DNA of 64,000 nucleotides from the NCBI GenBank assembly GCA_021234155.1, contig JAJEKV010000066.1, positions 4,552,537 through 4,616,536 of the forward strand. The letters are read 5' to 3'. The stretch is from Isoetes taiwanensis. Its lineage: Eukaryota; Streptophyta; Lycopodiopsida; Isoetales; Isoetaceae. Below are positions 35,776 through 47,469 of this stretch, piece after piece (positions within the stretch are counted from its first letter, which is position 1; each line of letters begins with the position of its first letter). The translations under genes were made by a program, and so were the position numbers. The notes below the pieces were generated by a model that saw only the letters and a list, made by a program, of their open reading frames with translations, was not told where the DNA came from and searched no databases.

Positions 35776-36125
35776 TCTGGAGGAGCAGTTGCATTAGCCT
35801 TGCTTGCGCTTGTGTGATTCGAAATAGCGAGGCGTATGACTGGAATATCACCATCTTTGAAAAACCTTACGCTTTCGGTGTTGTGCATTTGGAGGAACTG
35901 TTCTATTAGTTATTGGAGTTGCAGATGTTTCTACATTTGATCCAAATCGAGGAGAAAGTGAAAATGCTTCTTGTAATGCGGAGATCATTCATATTGATTT
36001 ATCCAATCTAATTCCATTTGTCCCTTAAATTTGATGCCTCCAAGATTCTCCATAAGTATAAATGTATATATCTTAGTTCTAAAATCTAAGTCTTGAGGAA
36101 ACTTTTCCGGCCTCCACATTCTGGT
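35776..36125 (+). pseudogene. psbX exon-2 pseudocopy 1
   Basis: Matches psbX exon 2 from ggaggagcagttgcattag through the stop and about 170 bases of 3' flank. The copy lacks the transit peptide exon and carries many small indels. For instance, CTGCTTGTG appears as cgcttgtg and the GCAGCGCAGCC block as gcgtatga. The junction (ggttctat followed by ctggaggagc) is the same as in copy 2, so one rearrangement made both. Confidence 0.9.
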
Positions 36126-38289
36126 GACCTCCTGCTAACATCCTACCTTGACCCCAATTTTTGGTCCACGGTTGTTTTTAGTTTATGCGGAAGTGTTGTT
36201 TTATGCCAAAACAACACCAAAAAACGACCCCCAAAAGTCCACGTGGTCCGTTTATCCGGATTTACCTGAAAGAGCCGGTGGTTTTTGCAAAAAATTCCAC
36301 CGTGTTTTTTTCCGGGCTTTTTGTTTTGATCAACGCGTGTCCTTTTTTTCACTATTGTTTTTCACGAACTTTTGTCAGCGTGTGGTTTTCTTCTTGTTGT
36401 TTTTTTGGAGGAGCCCGCGTTGTTTGTATTCAAAAAACACATGTAGGTTTGAATATTAATCGTGGAAAATTGAAAAAGAATAGTTTTTTTTTTTCCTTTT
36501 CAATGTGTGTTGTTTTGTTTTCTCCACTTGTAGTTCTTTAAGTTAACATTGTTTTCACAAAAGAAAATACGTAATATCTAAGAAATCCACATGTATTATT
36601 TTAGAATAATTGTTGTTTTCAAATGTTGTTTTACTACGACAATATGTAGTTATTAGATATATTTTTTTTCTATATGTATTATGTTTTTTTCTTTACATGT
36701 TGGTTTTAAAAGTTATTATTGTTTTCTTAAAAACAATACGTAGTTTTAAAGAAATCCACATATAGGGAACATTGTTTTCCTTGATTTGATATGTAGCTAT
36801 TAAGAAGTAGAACCGTTGTTTCTTAATATAGTTGTTGTTTCAATGAAATAAAATATATGTGGCTTTTATTTAAATTTAGAGAAACAACTTTGTTTGGTCC
36901 GCTCTGGAACATCTGTCTAACCAATCAAATATTGACCGTGGCACTCAATTTTTCAAAAAAAAAAAAAACAATTATATATTAGCTATTGATAATTTCAATC
37001 TACTAAAAGGAAAAAGACATCATGGAGCAAGCATCATTTGAATGTCTACTAAACTCAAGTTTGCCTTTAAGTTTTGATCTTAATTGATTCCATATTTAAA
37101 CTCAAGCTTGCCTTGAAACCTGAGATTATATTTTCACAAATTTATATATTGTATAAACTCAATTTTGCTTTATTCAAATTCTTGCCATGGGCTGATTTGA
37201 TACATAGTAAATGATATGCATATTCTTCTTTTCATGGCTTTGCTTAGCCTTTGCAAACTTATGCATTTCCTTTCATTATGCCAAAATATTACGAAGAAAA
37301 GAAAGATCCCTTTAACAACCTTTGACAAGTTAGCATGTTTCTTTACAAATGGAGGGCTGCCAAATGCATTTTTGCGGTTTCTAATCCTCTCTCTTACGCA
37401 TAATAAAACAAGTGACAGTCACCCCTTCATAGAAAAAGCCGGTGCCAATGCTCTTCACGCAAAACAAACACAATAGAATATTGAGTGCTCAATTGATCTT
37501 ATTTTGAAGTAGGCAGAACAATCGTATGCTCATTGCCAAATTTTGGGCCGGAACCTTTTATTCAAAAATTGGTTTAAAAAGACAACAATGTTCAAAAATT
37601 GGTTTAGAAAGACAACAATGTTGGTCCTTTTCGGTTTCAAAGGCATATCAAAAACAATTAGCTTGCGGTATTCTTACTACGTTCTAGTTTCATATTCATA
37701 GAAGCAGGCCGTCTATGTAGTTTCTAGAAATACATCATGGGCATATGCAATCGGGGAGGAAATAGAGAGTAGAATAAGATTTACCGATCCACGAGCCCCC
37801 CTCACGTGACAAGAGCTGCCAAGCCTTCTTGATCCTCATTCCGGTCTACTCTGTTGGATTAAGTCATCTTTAAGGATCTGCAGCGGAAGCTCGGATGGTA
37901 GGGACTAGGTCATCGTGATTGAAAAGAACAGATTAGATTTTTACAAGATCAAGAGAAGCGGTGAATATGCTTTTCTTTGGAGTTACCTTGGAGTCCAAGC
38001 CACATCTTCTGCGATCCTCTACCGCCATAGCGGAACCTCCAAACTCGGAACAATTAATTATTCGGAATCTAGGCTCCCAGATTGTCTTGTCGGGGGATTT
38101 ATTGCAGCTCATGTCCATTTGACTACCCATACGCATCGGAAGTGCGCTCGAGAGCCATTTCGGGCTCCCATCGATGGATCTATGTAATGACCTTGATGTT
38201 CTTGATATCTTCGGCCTTTTTTACGGGCCATTTTATACCAGTTGATGCGTGACGAGCACCCACATCAAGAAGAAGCTTTGCCATCGCCA
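36126..38289. other. Intergenic DNA
   Basis: T-rich sequence with overlapping ORFs (36148-36541) that contain only low-complexity Phe-rich peptides. A perfect-length 30-bp tandem duplication lies at 37560-37619 (ttcaaaaattggtttaRaaa unit). No gene is supported. Confidence 0.4.
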
Positions 38290-38600
38290 AGCAAAGGAGC
38301 TCTGCGGATTAGCCAACGCCAAAGGCGCCATTGCCAAGGGGAGAGAGGGAAAAAGCAGGGAGGAAAGCGAGAGGGAGAGAGGAAAAACACGGGGAGGAAC
38401 TCTGCCGGATTCACCATCGCCAAAAGGGCCATAGCCAAGGGGTAGAGAGGAAAAAAAAGAGGGGAGGAAAGCCACGAGGGGAGAGAGGAAAAACATAGGA
38501 AGGAGCTCTGCCGGATTAGCCATCGCTAAGCGGCGCCATAGTCAAGGAGAGAGGAAAAACACGAGAGAGGAAGCCCGGCAGGCGGAGGGAAACACATGGC
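38290..38600 (+). repeat. About 103-bp purine-rich tandem repeat, three units
   Basis: Units anchored on GA(G/A)CTCTGCCGGATT at 38297, 38397 and 38503 are each followed by gccat...ggggagagaggaaaaacac. Purine-rich on the plus strand. Confidence 0.7.
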
Positions 38601-39590
38601 GCCAAGGCCAATCACATTAGAGGACTTGGATCAACATCTTAGCCGTTCATCGTCTTTGTCAATCTCGACCATCAATTTCAAGGGCCAATATCTAACATAA
38701 TAAAATGGGGATGAAGATCTCAACCGTCCATCTTGGCCGGTTTAATAAAATACTACTTGCATTTGCATGCATATTTTTAAATATATATAATAAATTTTAT
38801 TTTTTTTTTTTTTTTCCTACTCTGAGGGGGCTATTGTTTCTCCTATTGTGCCCCACTCTTTTTTCTCTCTGCCGCCTTTTTATATACAACTCCCTACCCC
38901 TACCCTTGAGGTATGGCGGTGCCCATATATTTCTTGAGGGGATGTCGGAGTAGCGATTGCCCTTGAAAACTATTTCTAGTCGATCCTTTAGGTGGATCGG
39001 CTGCAATTGCACCTGGCTGTGGCTGCTTGGCAATGCACCACGAGTTGGTTTAGCTTGATCACGGCTTACCGGCGGTTTTTCAGTTCTTAAGAAAGCAAAA
39101 ACATTCTCGAAATTTTAAATGATAAAAGGAAAAGGTTATATGCACACAGAAATAAAACCTTAATAGCAAAGGTCGAGATTGTAAGAGCTTCAACAACTCT
39201 CGGTATGTTTTATATCGAGAGGCCACGCATGGTATACTGACTCGGATAGCATAGGCGATTGCCAAAAGCTGTAGTTCTTAGAGTGTTTAGAACTATTTCC
39301 ATCCTAAAAGTAGCTTGAAAGCGAGAATAGATCTGAGAACAAAATTTCTGGAGAAGATTATATGGCTCGAAAATAATAGCTTGCGTGGAAAAATTACTCC
39401 TCCTCACATTGGAAGCCCGAGCCAAGCTGTTGTCTTTGGATCACGCCAATCCTATGAAAACTAGCATTAAAAGCGGAGATAATATCGAGTTCGAACACCG
39501 CAAGCCGAACATAAGTAGAAGCAAAAAAAACATCATCTCGGATCTCAAAAAATAGAACCAAAGGCGGGGCAAGCACGGCTCTATGGCGCA
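38601..39590. other. Intergenic DNA
   Basis: A T-run at about 38799-38816, otherwise no structure. Motifs like gatctcaaccgtccat (38716-38731) are of the kind found in plant LTRs and promoters, but no LTR pair was recognised here. Confidence 0.35.
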
Positions 39591-39593
39591 TGC

Positions 39594-40490
39594 CCCGTGG
39601 CATGTTGGAGCCCACATGGCATGTTTGAGCCACGTTGGCATGTTTGAGCCTAGGTGGCATGTTAAAAGCCAAGGTGGCATGTTGGAGTCTAGATGACATG
39701 TTTGAGCCATCTTGGCATGTTGGAGCCTAGGTGGCGTGCTTGAACCATCTTGGCATGTTTGAGCCTAGGTGGCATGTTGGAACTGCATGGCATGTTTGAG
39801 CCACCTTGGCATGTTGGAGCCTAGGTGGCATGTTGGATAAGTGGCATGTTGGAGCCAAGGTGGCATGTTTTGAGCCTAGGTGGCTTGTTTGAGCCATCTT
39901 GGCATGTTTGAGCCACCTTGGCATGTTTGAGACTATGTGGCATGTTGGAGCACATGTGGCATGTTTGAGCCTAAGTGGCATGTTGGAGCACTGGGTGGCG
40001 TGTTTGAGCCATCTTGGCATGTTTGAGCCACATTGGCATGTTAGAGCCTAGTGGCATGTTTGGGCCCATGTGGCATGTTTGAGCCACCTTGGCATATTTG
40101 AACCTAGGTGGTAAGTTGGAGCCTAGGTGGCATGTTGGAGTCTAGGTGGCATGTTGGAGCCTAGGTGTCATGTTTGAGCCACCTTGGCATGTTGGAGCCT
40201 AGGTGGCATGCTTGAGCCACCTTGGCATGTTGGAGCCTAGGTGGCATGTTGGTGCCTGCGTGTCATGTTTGAGCCACCTTGGCATGTTTGAGCCTAGGTG
40301 GCATGTTGGAGCCCTTGTGGTATACTTGAGCCACCTCGACATGTTTGAACCACCTTGGCATGTTGGAGTCTATTTGGCATGTTGGAGCCCATGTGGCATG
40401 TTTGAGCCACCTTGGCATGTTTGAGCCTAGGTGGCATGTCGAGGAATCTAGGTGGCATGTTTGAGACTAGGTGTTTGAGACTAGGTGGCA
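39594..40490 (+). repeat. 19-bp minisatellite array A
   Basis: About 46 copies of a 19-bp unit alternating mainly between GGCATGTTTGAGCCACCTT and GGCATGTTGGAGCCTAGGT. Apparent ORFs of about 97 codons here are only repeat read-through (57 bases give a 19-codon cycle) and are not genes. Confidence 0.95.
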
Positions 40491-40497
40491 CCCAGCG

Positions 40498-41025
40498 GGG
40501 CTCCAACATGCAACCTAGGCTCCAACATGCCAAGGTGGCTCGAACATGCCACCTAGGCACCAACATGCCACCTAGGCTCAAACATGCCGGTGGCTCAAAC
40601 ATGCCAAAGTGGCTCAAACATGCAGCGGGGCTCCAACATGCCAAGTTGGCTCAAACATGCTATGTGGGCTCCAACATGCCAAGGTGGCTCGGGCATGCCA
40701 AGGTGGCTCCGGACATGCCACCTAGGCTCCCATGCATGACAAGGTGGCTCAAACATGCCCGTGGGCTCCAACATGCCACCTAGGTTCCAACATGCCAAGG
40801 TGGCTCAAACATGCCACGTGGACTCCAACATGCCCCGTGGGCTCTAACATGCCGCGTGGGCTCTAACATGCCAAGGTGGCTCAAACATGCCACCTAAGCT
40901 CTAACATGCCACCTAGGCTCAAACATGTCAATGTGGCTCCATATGCCGCGTGGGCTCCAACATGCCACCTAGGTTCCAACATGCAAGGTGGCTCGAGGGC
41001 ATGCCACCTAGGCTCAAGCATGCCA
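40498..41025 (-). repeat. 19-bp minisatellite array B, inverted relative to A
   Basis: The same 19-bp unit in reverse complement (AAGGTGGCTCAAACATGCC and related), about 27 copies. The switch from + to - orientation is abrupt at about 40490-40500, making A and B the arms of a hairpin. Confidence 0.95.
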
Positions 41026-41185
41026 CCTAGGCACTCCAAGTGGTGACATGGCATGTCAAGTAAGCAAGGCCAAGTTTTGACTAGGCCAAAAATGAAAAGA
41101 TGTCCATCTTTGGTCTTTTCATTGGGTGATGTTGGCAAATTTTGGGTGACATATGGCTAGATGGTGGTGGCGTGACTAGGACTTT
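41026..41185 (+). repeat. Inner flank of the foldback, left arm
   Basis: About 150 unique bases (ccaagtggtgacatggcatg to tagatggtggtgg) that recur in reverse complement at 45010-45165. Differences are few. This extends the inverted arms beyond the minisatellite. Confidence 0.9.
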
Positions 41186-41229
41186 ATGCAAGAAATATGA
41201 TAACCTTTGAAATTTTTGTAGAGGAGTTT

Positions 41230-42085
41230 GGCAAGGGATAGAATAGAAGGATCTTGGAGAACTCACAAGCCCCTTTCGGTGAAGGGAGTGCGGATCAGCA
41301 TGTTCTTGTGAGGGGGATTGACCCCATCTCTCGGGCATGGTCCCCAAAGCATACCAGAGAACTCCATGCAAAGTTTAGGATGTGTGAGTCTCGTCTTGGC
41401 CTTTCGAGATGTAAACCCTAGCAAACCCTAGGGTTTGATAGGGTTTACATTCAGGGATGCTCAGATGACCCGGAGGCCCGGGGATCGGCGTGGAATACCC
41501 GTCTTTGGATTACCCTCATGCCGGGAGGCGAGCCAAATTTCCGGTCGCGGACATACCTTCGGAGACTCCCCTTCACAAGCCCCTTTCGGTGAAGGGGAGT
41601 GCGGAAAAAGCATCTTTGCTTGAGGGGATTCGACCCATCTCGGGCATGGTCCCCGGCACCACGAAAAGAGAACTCCATGCAAAGTTTGGGATGTGTGAGT
41701 CTCGTCTTGGCTTTGAGATGTAAACCCTAGCAAACCCTAGGGTTTGATAGGGTTTACGATGCAGGGATGCTCAGATGACCCGGAGGGCCGAGGATCGGCG
41801 TGGAATACCCGTCTTTGGATTACCCTCATGGCTTGGGAGGCGAGCCAAATTTCGGTCGATGCATACCTTCCGGAGACTCCCCTTCACAAGCCCCTTTCCG
41901 GTGAAGGGGAGTGCGGAACCCCTTTATCTTTGCTTGAGGGGGATTTGACCCCATCTCGGGCATGGTCCCCGAGCATATGGAGAGAACTCCATGCAAAGTT
42001 TTGGATGTGTTAGTCTCCGTCTTGGCCTTTCGAGATGTAAACCCTCAAACCCTAGGGTTTGGTAGGATTTACATCTGGGGATGCT
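41230..42085 (+). repeat. 310-bp tandem repeat, about 2.8 copies
   Basis: Anchored on CCCCTTTCGGTGAAG at 41271, 41581 and 41891 (period 310). Each unit includes the palindrome-like gtaaaccctagcaaaccctag / ggtttgatagggtttac, which contains telomere-like CCCTA/TAGGG steps. A fragment of the unit reappears at about 44942-44970. ORFs here shift frame between copies and are not supported as genes. Confidence 0.9.
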
Positions 42086-42103
42086 CCTCGATCAAGAGGG
42101 CCG

Positions 42104-44935
42104 TGGAACTTGTCCCCTAGGGTAATTTCGGCATTCGGATGACATGGAGAGGTCGGATCGCCAATCCGGGGCCTCCTCCATGCCCCAAAATCAAAAACGT
42201 GGTCTAAACCTGTCATGGGGCCAGCGGTGGCCATCCCAATCAAAAATCGAGGGTCTAAAGCTCGCCGGAAATACGGGGATTTTTTACACTTTCGGGGCCA
42301 CTTGGCAAGCCAGTTGGCTGAAAACCATGATTTTTCCCGCCCCATGCATTAATCATGAATTTCGGATCATAAAACACAAAGAAAAGCCTGAGATAAAAAT
42401 CGGGTCTCGAAAAAGGTGAAATCTTGGCGGGATGTGCGGCATGGCTTGCTGCAAGAAAAAAATGCGGCAATAGAAGCACAAGCGAGAGGCATGAGGCGAG
42501 CTTCGAGGCCAACCCCTTAGGAGGCCAGGGTCGGTAGCGTCCTCTTGGGCGGTGGAGCTAGCTTTGCTTCTCAGGTGGTCACATGTATACCACCTAGCAG
42601 TCCTAGTCTTTGCTATTCTCACTTCGATCTTCTACCGGGGCCTCGGGGTGACCCCAAGTATCTTGTTCTCATGAGGCTAGTCCAATTTGCTGAGGGGGGG
42701 CTGGACCCCCCTCCGGGCCCGAGGCTGGCTCTGCCAATGGACCCGGAACATCCCATTACCTAGGAGACCAAGTTTAGGTGGGCAGAAGACCACCCCCTCT
42801 CCAAAAAGCGCCAAAGTAGGTGGATTTACTACACACTTGTAGTCAATTGGCATGGAGGTGGATCTTTGAATACCTCCTAGTGGGGGTAAGTGATTGATCC
42901 CCCAGGAAAACTGGTAGTGGAACTTGTCCTCTAGGGTAATTTGGCGTTCAGAGGCGATGTGGAGAGGTCGGATCGCCAATCAAGGGGCCTCCTCCATGCC
43001 CCAAAATCGAAAAGCGTGGTCTAAACCTGTCGGACCAGCGGTGGCCATCCCAATCAAAAATCGAGGGTCTAAAAGCTGCCCAGAAAATACAGGGGATTTT
43101 TCTGTATGCTCGCGACCACTTGGCAAGCCAGCTGGCTGAAAATCAGGATTTTTCCCGCCCCATGCATTAATTATGAATTTCCGGGCATAAACACAAAAAA
43201 ACACGAGGATAAAAATCGGGTCTCGAAAAAGGTGAAATCTTGGCGGGATATGCAACATGGCTGCACTGCGCAAGAGAAAATGCACCGGCAATAGAAGCAC
43301 AAGCAGAGGCATGAGGCGAGCTTAGGAGCCAACCCCCCGGAGGAGGCCAGGGGGTCGATAGCGGCCCTCTTGGCAGTGGAGCTAGCTTTTCTTCTCCGTG
43401 GTCACATGTATACCACCTAGCAGTCCTAGTGCTCCTATTGTCACTTCAATCTTCTACGGGGCCTCGGGGTGAACCCCAAGTATCTTGTTCTTGAGGCTAA
43501 TCCAAAGGCGGGGTGAGGGGGGCTGGACCCCCACTCAGGAACCAGAGGCTGGCTCGCCAATGGACCCGGAACATCCCATTACCTAGGGGACCAAGTTTAG
43601 GTGGGCTGAAGACCACCCCTCTCCAAAAGCGCCAAAGTAGGTCGTTTACTACACACTTGTAGTCAATTGGCATGGAGGTGGATCTTTGAATACCTCCTAG
43701 TGAGGGGTAAGTGATTGATCCCACAGGGAAAACTTCGTAGTGGAAGTTGTCCCCTAGGGTAATTTCGCCGTTCAGGACGGCCTTGGCCGGTCGGATTGCC
43801 AATCGGGGCCTCCTCCATGCCCCAAAATCGAAAGCGTGGTCTAAACCATGTCCAAGGCCAGCGGTGGCCATCCCAATCAAAAATCGAGGGTCTAAAACTC
43901 ATCGGAAATACCAGGGGATTTTCCTATACTCTCGGGGGCCACTTGGCAAGCCAGCTGGCTGAAAACCAGGATGCCCCATGCATTAATTATGAATTTCAGA
44001 CATAAACACAAAGAAAAGCCGCGGATAAAAAAAATTCGGGTCTCGAAAAAGGTGAAATCTTGGCGGGATGTGCGACATGGCGCTGCACTGCAGAGAAAAA
44101 ATGCAGGCAATAGAAGCACAAGCGAGAGGCATGAGGCGAGGCTTAGGAGCCAACCCCTTAGGAGACCTTAGGGTCCATTAGCGATCCTACTAGGTAGTGG
44201 AGCTAGCTTTGCTTCTCGTGGTCACATGTATACCACCTAGCAGTCCTAGTCTTTGCTATTCTCACTTCAATCTTCTACCGGGGCCTCGGGGTGAACCCCA
44301 AGTATCTTGTTCTCTTGAGGGCTAGTCCAAGGCTGGGGGTGAGGGCGGGGCTGGACCCCCACTCGGGGAACCGGCTGGCTCCGCCAATGGACCGGAACAT
44401 CCCCATTACCTAGGGGACCAAGTTTCGTGGGCAGAAGACCACCCCTCCAAGAAGCGCCAAAGTAGGTGGATTTTACTACACACTTGTAGTCAATTGGCAT
44501 GGAGGTGGATCTTTGAATACCTCCTAGTGAGGGGTAAGTGATTGATCCCGTTGGGAAAACTTCGCCGTGGAACTTGTCCCCTAGGGTAATTTCGCCGTTC
44601 GGACGACCTTGGCAGGTCGGATCGCCAATCGGGGCCTCCTCCATGCCCCAAAATCGAAAGCGTGGTCTAAACCTTGTGGAGGCCAGCGGCGGCCATCCCA
44701 ATAAAAAATCGAGGGTCTAAAACTCATGGAAATACGGGGATTTTCCTATACTCTCGGGGCCACTTGGCAAGCCAGCTGGCTGAAAACCAGGATTTTCCCT
44801 GCCCCATGCATTAATTATGAATTTCCGGACATAAACACAAAGAAAAGCAGGATAAAAATCCGGGTCTCGAAAAAGGTGAAATCTTGGCGGGATGTGCAGC
44901 ATGACGGCCAGCATACGTAAGAGAAAATGCACCAA
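42104..44935 (+). repeat. About 820-bp tandem repeat, 3.4 copies
   Basis: Anchored on TGGAACTTGTCC at 42104, 42918, 43740 and 44568 (periods 814, 822, 828). Copies are very similar except for clustered differences at CAG/CTG sites. Minus-strand ORFs with hydrophobic starts recur in each copy (for example 42255-42512, 42980-43312) but their frames are not conserved between copies, so no protein is called. Confidence 0.9.
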
Positions 44936-45009
44936 GCATATATACCTTTCGGAGACTCCCCTTCACAAGAAAGGGGCCGGCCGTCGAGGTGCCTGCAGGT
45001 GTTAAAGAC

Positions 45010-45165
45010 ATCCAAGGTCCATGTCACCATCATCTAGCCATGTCACCTAAAATTTGCCAACATCACCCAATGAAAAAGACCAAAGATGGACATCTTTGGT
45101 TTTGGCCTAGTCAAAACTTGACCTTGCTTACTTGGCATGCCATGTCACCACTTGGGGTGCCTAGG
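45010..45165 (-). repeat. Inner flank of the foldback, right arm
   Basis: Reverse complement of 41026-41185, nearly base for base over about 150 bases, directly adjoining array C. Confidence 0.9.
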
Positions 45166-46695
45166 TGGCATGCTTGAGACTAGGTGGCATGCGAGCCACC
45201 TTGACATGTCGCATGGCATGTTGGAGCCACGCATGGCATGTTGGAGCCACCTTGGCATGTTTGAGCCTAGGTGGCATGTTTGAGCCACCTTGGCATGTTG
45301 GAGCCCCGTGGCATTATGGAGTCCCGTGGCATGTTTGAGCCACCTTGGCATGTTGGAGCCTAGGTGGCATGTTTGAGCCCACCTTGGCATGTTTGAGCCC
45401 ACGGCATGTTTGAGCACTGGGTGGCATGTTGGAACCTAGATGGCATGTTTGAGCCACCTAGGAATGTTGGAGCCTAGGTGGCATGTTGGAGCCAACGTGG
45501 CATATTTGAGCCACCTTGGCAAGTTGGAGCATAGGTGGCATGTTTGGAGCGTTAGACCTGGGTGGCATGTTTGAGCCATTTTGTCATGTTGGAGCCTAGG
45601 TGGCATGTTTGAGCCATTTTGTCATGTTGAGCCTAGGTGGCATGTTTGGAGACCCTGGGTGGCATGTGGGAACCCACCTTGGCATGTTTGAGCCCTAGGT
45701 GGCATGTTTGAACCACCTTGGCATGTTTGAGCCTTGGCATGTTTGGCATGTTGGAGCCTAGGTGGCATGTTTGAGCCACCTTGGCATGTTTGAGCCACCC
45801 ATGTTGGAGCCTAGGTGGCATGTTGGAGACTGTGGCATGTTTGAGCCACCTTGCCATGTTAGAGCCTAGGTGGCATGTTGGAACTGTGTGGCATGTTGGA
45901 GCCACCTTGGCATGTTGGAGCCACGTATTTGAGCCACCTTGGATGTTGGACATAGGTGGCATGTTGGAGCCAGCGTGGCATGTTTGAGCATGTTGGAGCC
46001 TAGGTGGCATGTTGGAGCCACCTTGGCACGTGGCATGTTGGAGCCCGCGTGGCATGTTTGAGCCTAGGTGGCGGGGTTAGAGCCCACGGTGGCATGTTGG
46101 AGCCTAGGTGGCATGTTTGAGCCAACTTGGCATATTTAAGCCCTAGGTGGCATGTTGTGAGCCACCTTGGCATGTTGGAGGCTAGGTGGCATGGTGGAGC
46201 CCCCGTGGCATGTTTGAGCCACCTTGGCATGTTTGAGCCTAGGTGGCATGTTGGAGCCCTAGGTGGCATGTTTGAGCCCACCTTGGCATGTTTGAACCAC
46301 TGGCATGTTTGAGCCTAGGTGGCATGTTGGGAAGCCTAGGTGGCATGTTTGAGCCACCTTGGCATGTTTGAGCCTAGGTGGCATGTTGGAGCCACCTTGG
46401 CATGTTGAAGCCTAAGTGAGCCTGCATGGCATGTTTGAGCCTATGTGGCATGTTTGAGCCACCTAGGAATGTTGGAGCCTAGGTGGCATGTTGGAGCCCG
46501 TGGCATATTTGAGCCACCTTGGCAAGTTGGAGCATAGGTGGCATGTTGGAGCTGCGTGGCATGTTTGAGCGTTGGAGCCTAGGTGGCATGTTTGAGCCAT
46601 TTTGTCATGTTGGAGCCTAGGTGGCATGTTGGAGCCACCTTGGCATGTTTTGAGCCTAGGTGGCATGTTAGAGCCACCTTGGCATGTTAGTGCCC
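45150..46695 (+). repeat. 19-bp minisatellite array C
   Basis: About 80 copies of the same 19-bp unit as arrays A and B, in plus orientation, so inverted relative to B. ORFs up to 140 codons here are repeat read-through. Confidence 0.95.
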
Positions 46696-46813
46696 ACGTT
46701 ATGCAAAAATAGGTGTTAAGTAATTGAAGTAGTTGAAGTAACTTGTGTTACATGGAATACTAGTATAAGAACATGTGATGGGCACGTGCATCACATGTAG
46801 CAAATCAAGTACT

Positions 46814-47284
46814 CTGTCCTACCACTATAAAGACCCGTGATATGGAAGGATAGGACATGTGAGAATCAAGTACTCTTTCCTACTTCTATAAAGACATGTG
46901 AGAATAGAAGTATTACACATGTCGTAATTCATGTATTCTTTCCTACAATGCCTTAGCAAATAAAAAGTTTTCTGTCCTACTACTATAAAGACATGTGACA
47001 TGGAAGCATATGACATGTAGAGAATCAAGTATTCTTTCGACTTCTATAAAGACATGTGACAATAGAAGTATTACACATGTCGTAATTCATGTATTCTTTC
47101 CTACAATGCCTTAGCAAATAAAAGTACTCTGTCCTACTACTATAAAGACATGTGAATGGAAGTATAGGACATGTAGAGAATCAAATATTCTTTCCTACAT
47201 CTATAAAGACATGTGACAATAGAATTATTAGACATGTAGAAATTCAAAGTACTCTTTCCTAAATTGGATTGTATTATAAAATGA
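46814..47284 (+). repeat. 157-bp tandem repeat, three copies
   Basis: TCTGTCC occurs at 46814, 46971 and 47128 (period exactly 157). Each unit contains two ctataaagacatgtga motifs, so it is itself an old duplication. Confidence 0.85.
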
Positions 47285-47469
47285 CATGTCACAATAGAAG
47301 AAACTACAAAACAACGGTGGATGTTTTAGTCCTGCGAAAAAGAACACCATTATCGAACAAAACCATACCTTCACAAATCCACATGTAGGATTCTTTGAAA
47401 ACAGGACATGTAGACCTACCAAAACTGATGTTTTCAATAAATGGACCAAAACCGGGGTGAGTGTGCATT

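Larger units (their letters stand above)
40498..46695. mobile_element. Foldback-like composite: inverted minisatellite arms around a 3.8 kb core
   Basis: Array B plus its flank faces array C plus its flank in inverted order, around a core of 310-bp and 820-bp tandem repeats. Long inverted arms made of short tandem repeats are the hallmark of foldback transposons. No transposase and no convincing target duplication were found, so it may instead be a satellite that was inverted during repeat expansion. Confidence 0.5.

Noticed and set aside
36148-36541. Overlapping plus-strand ORFs of 103 and 118 codons
   Set aside because: Phe-rich translations of a T-rich region, two frames at once, no domain.
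39727-40020. Open frames of 67-140 codons in the minisatellite arrays (also 40203-40424, 40412-40783, 45633-46055, 46000-46281)
   Set aside because: They are read-through of the 19-bp repeat, which has no stop in some frames; equivalent frames occur on both strands.
39594-41025. CRISPR-like regular repeats
   Set aside because: The units are contiguous with no unique spacers, and the context is a plant nuclear genome.
42255-43312. Minus-strand ORFs with signal-peptide-like starts in the 820-bp repeats
   Set aside because: The frame is not kept between the otherwise similar copies, so coding constraint is not supported.
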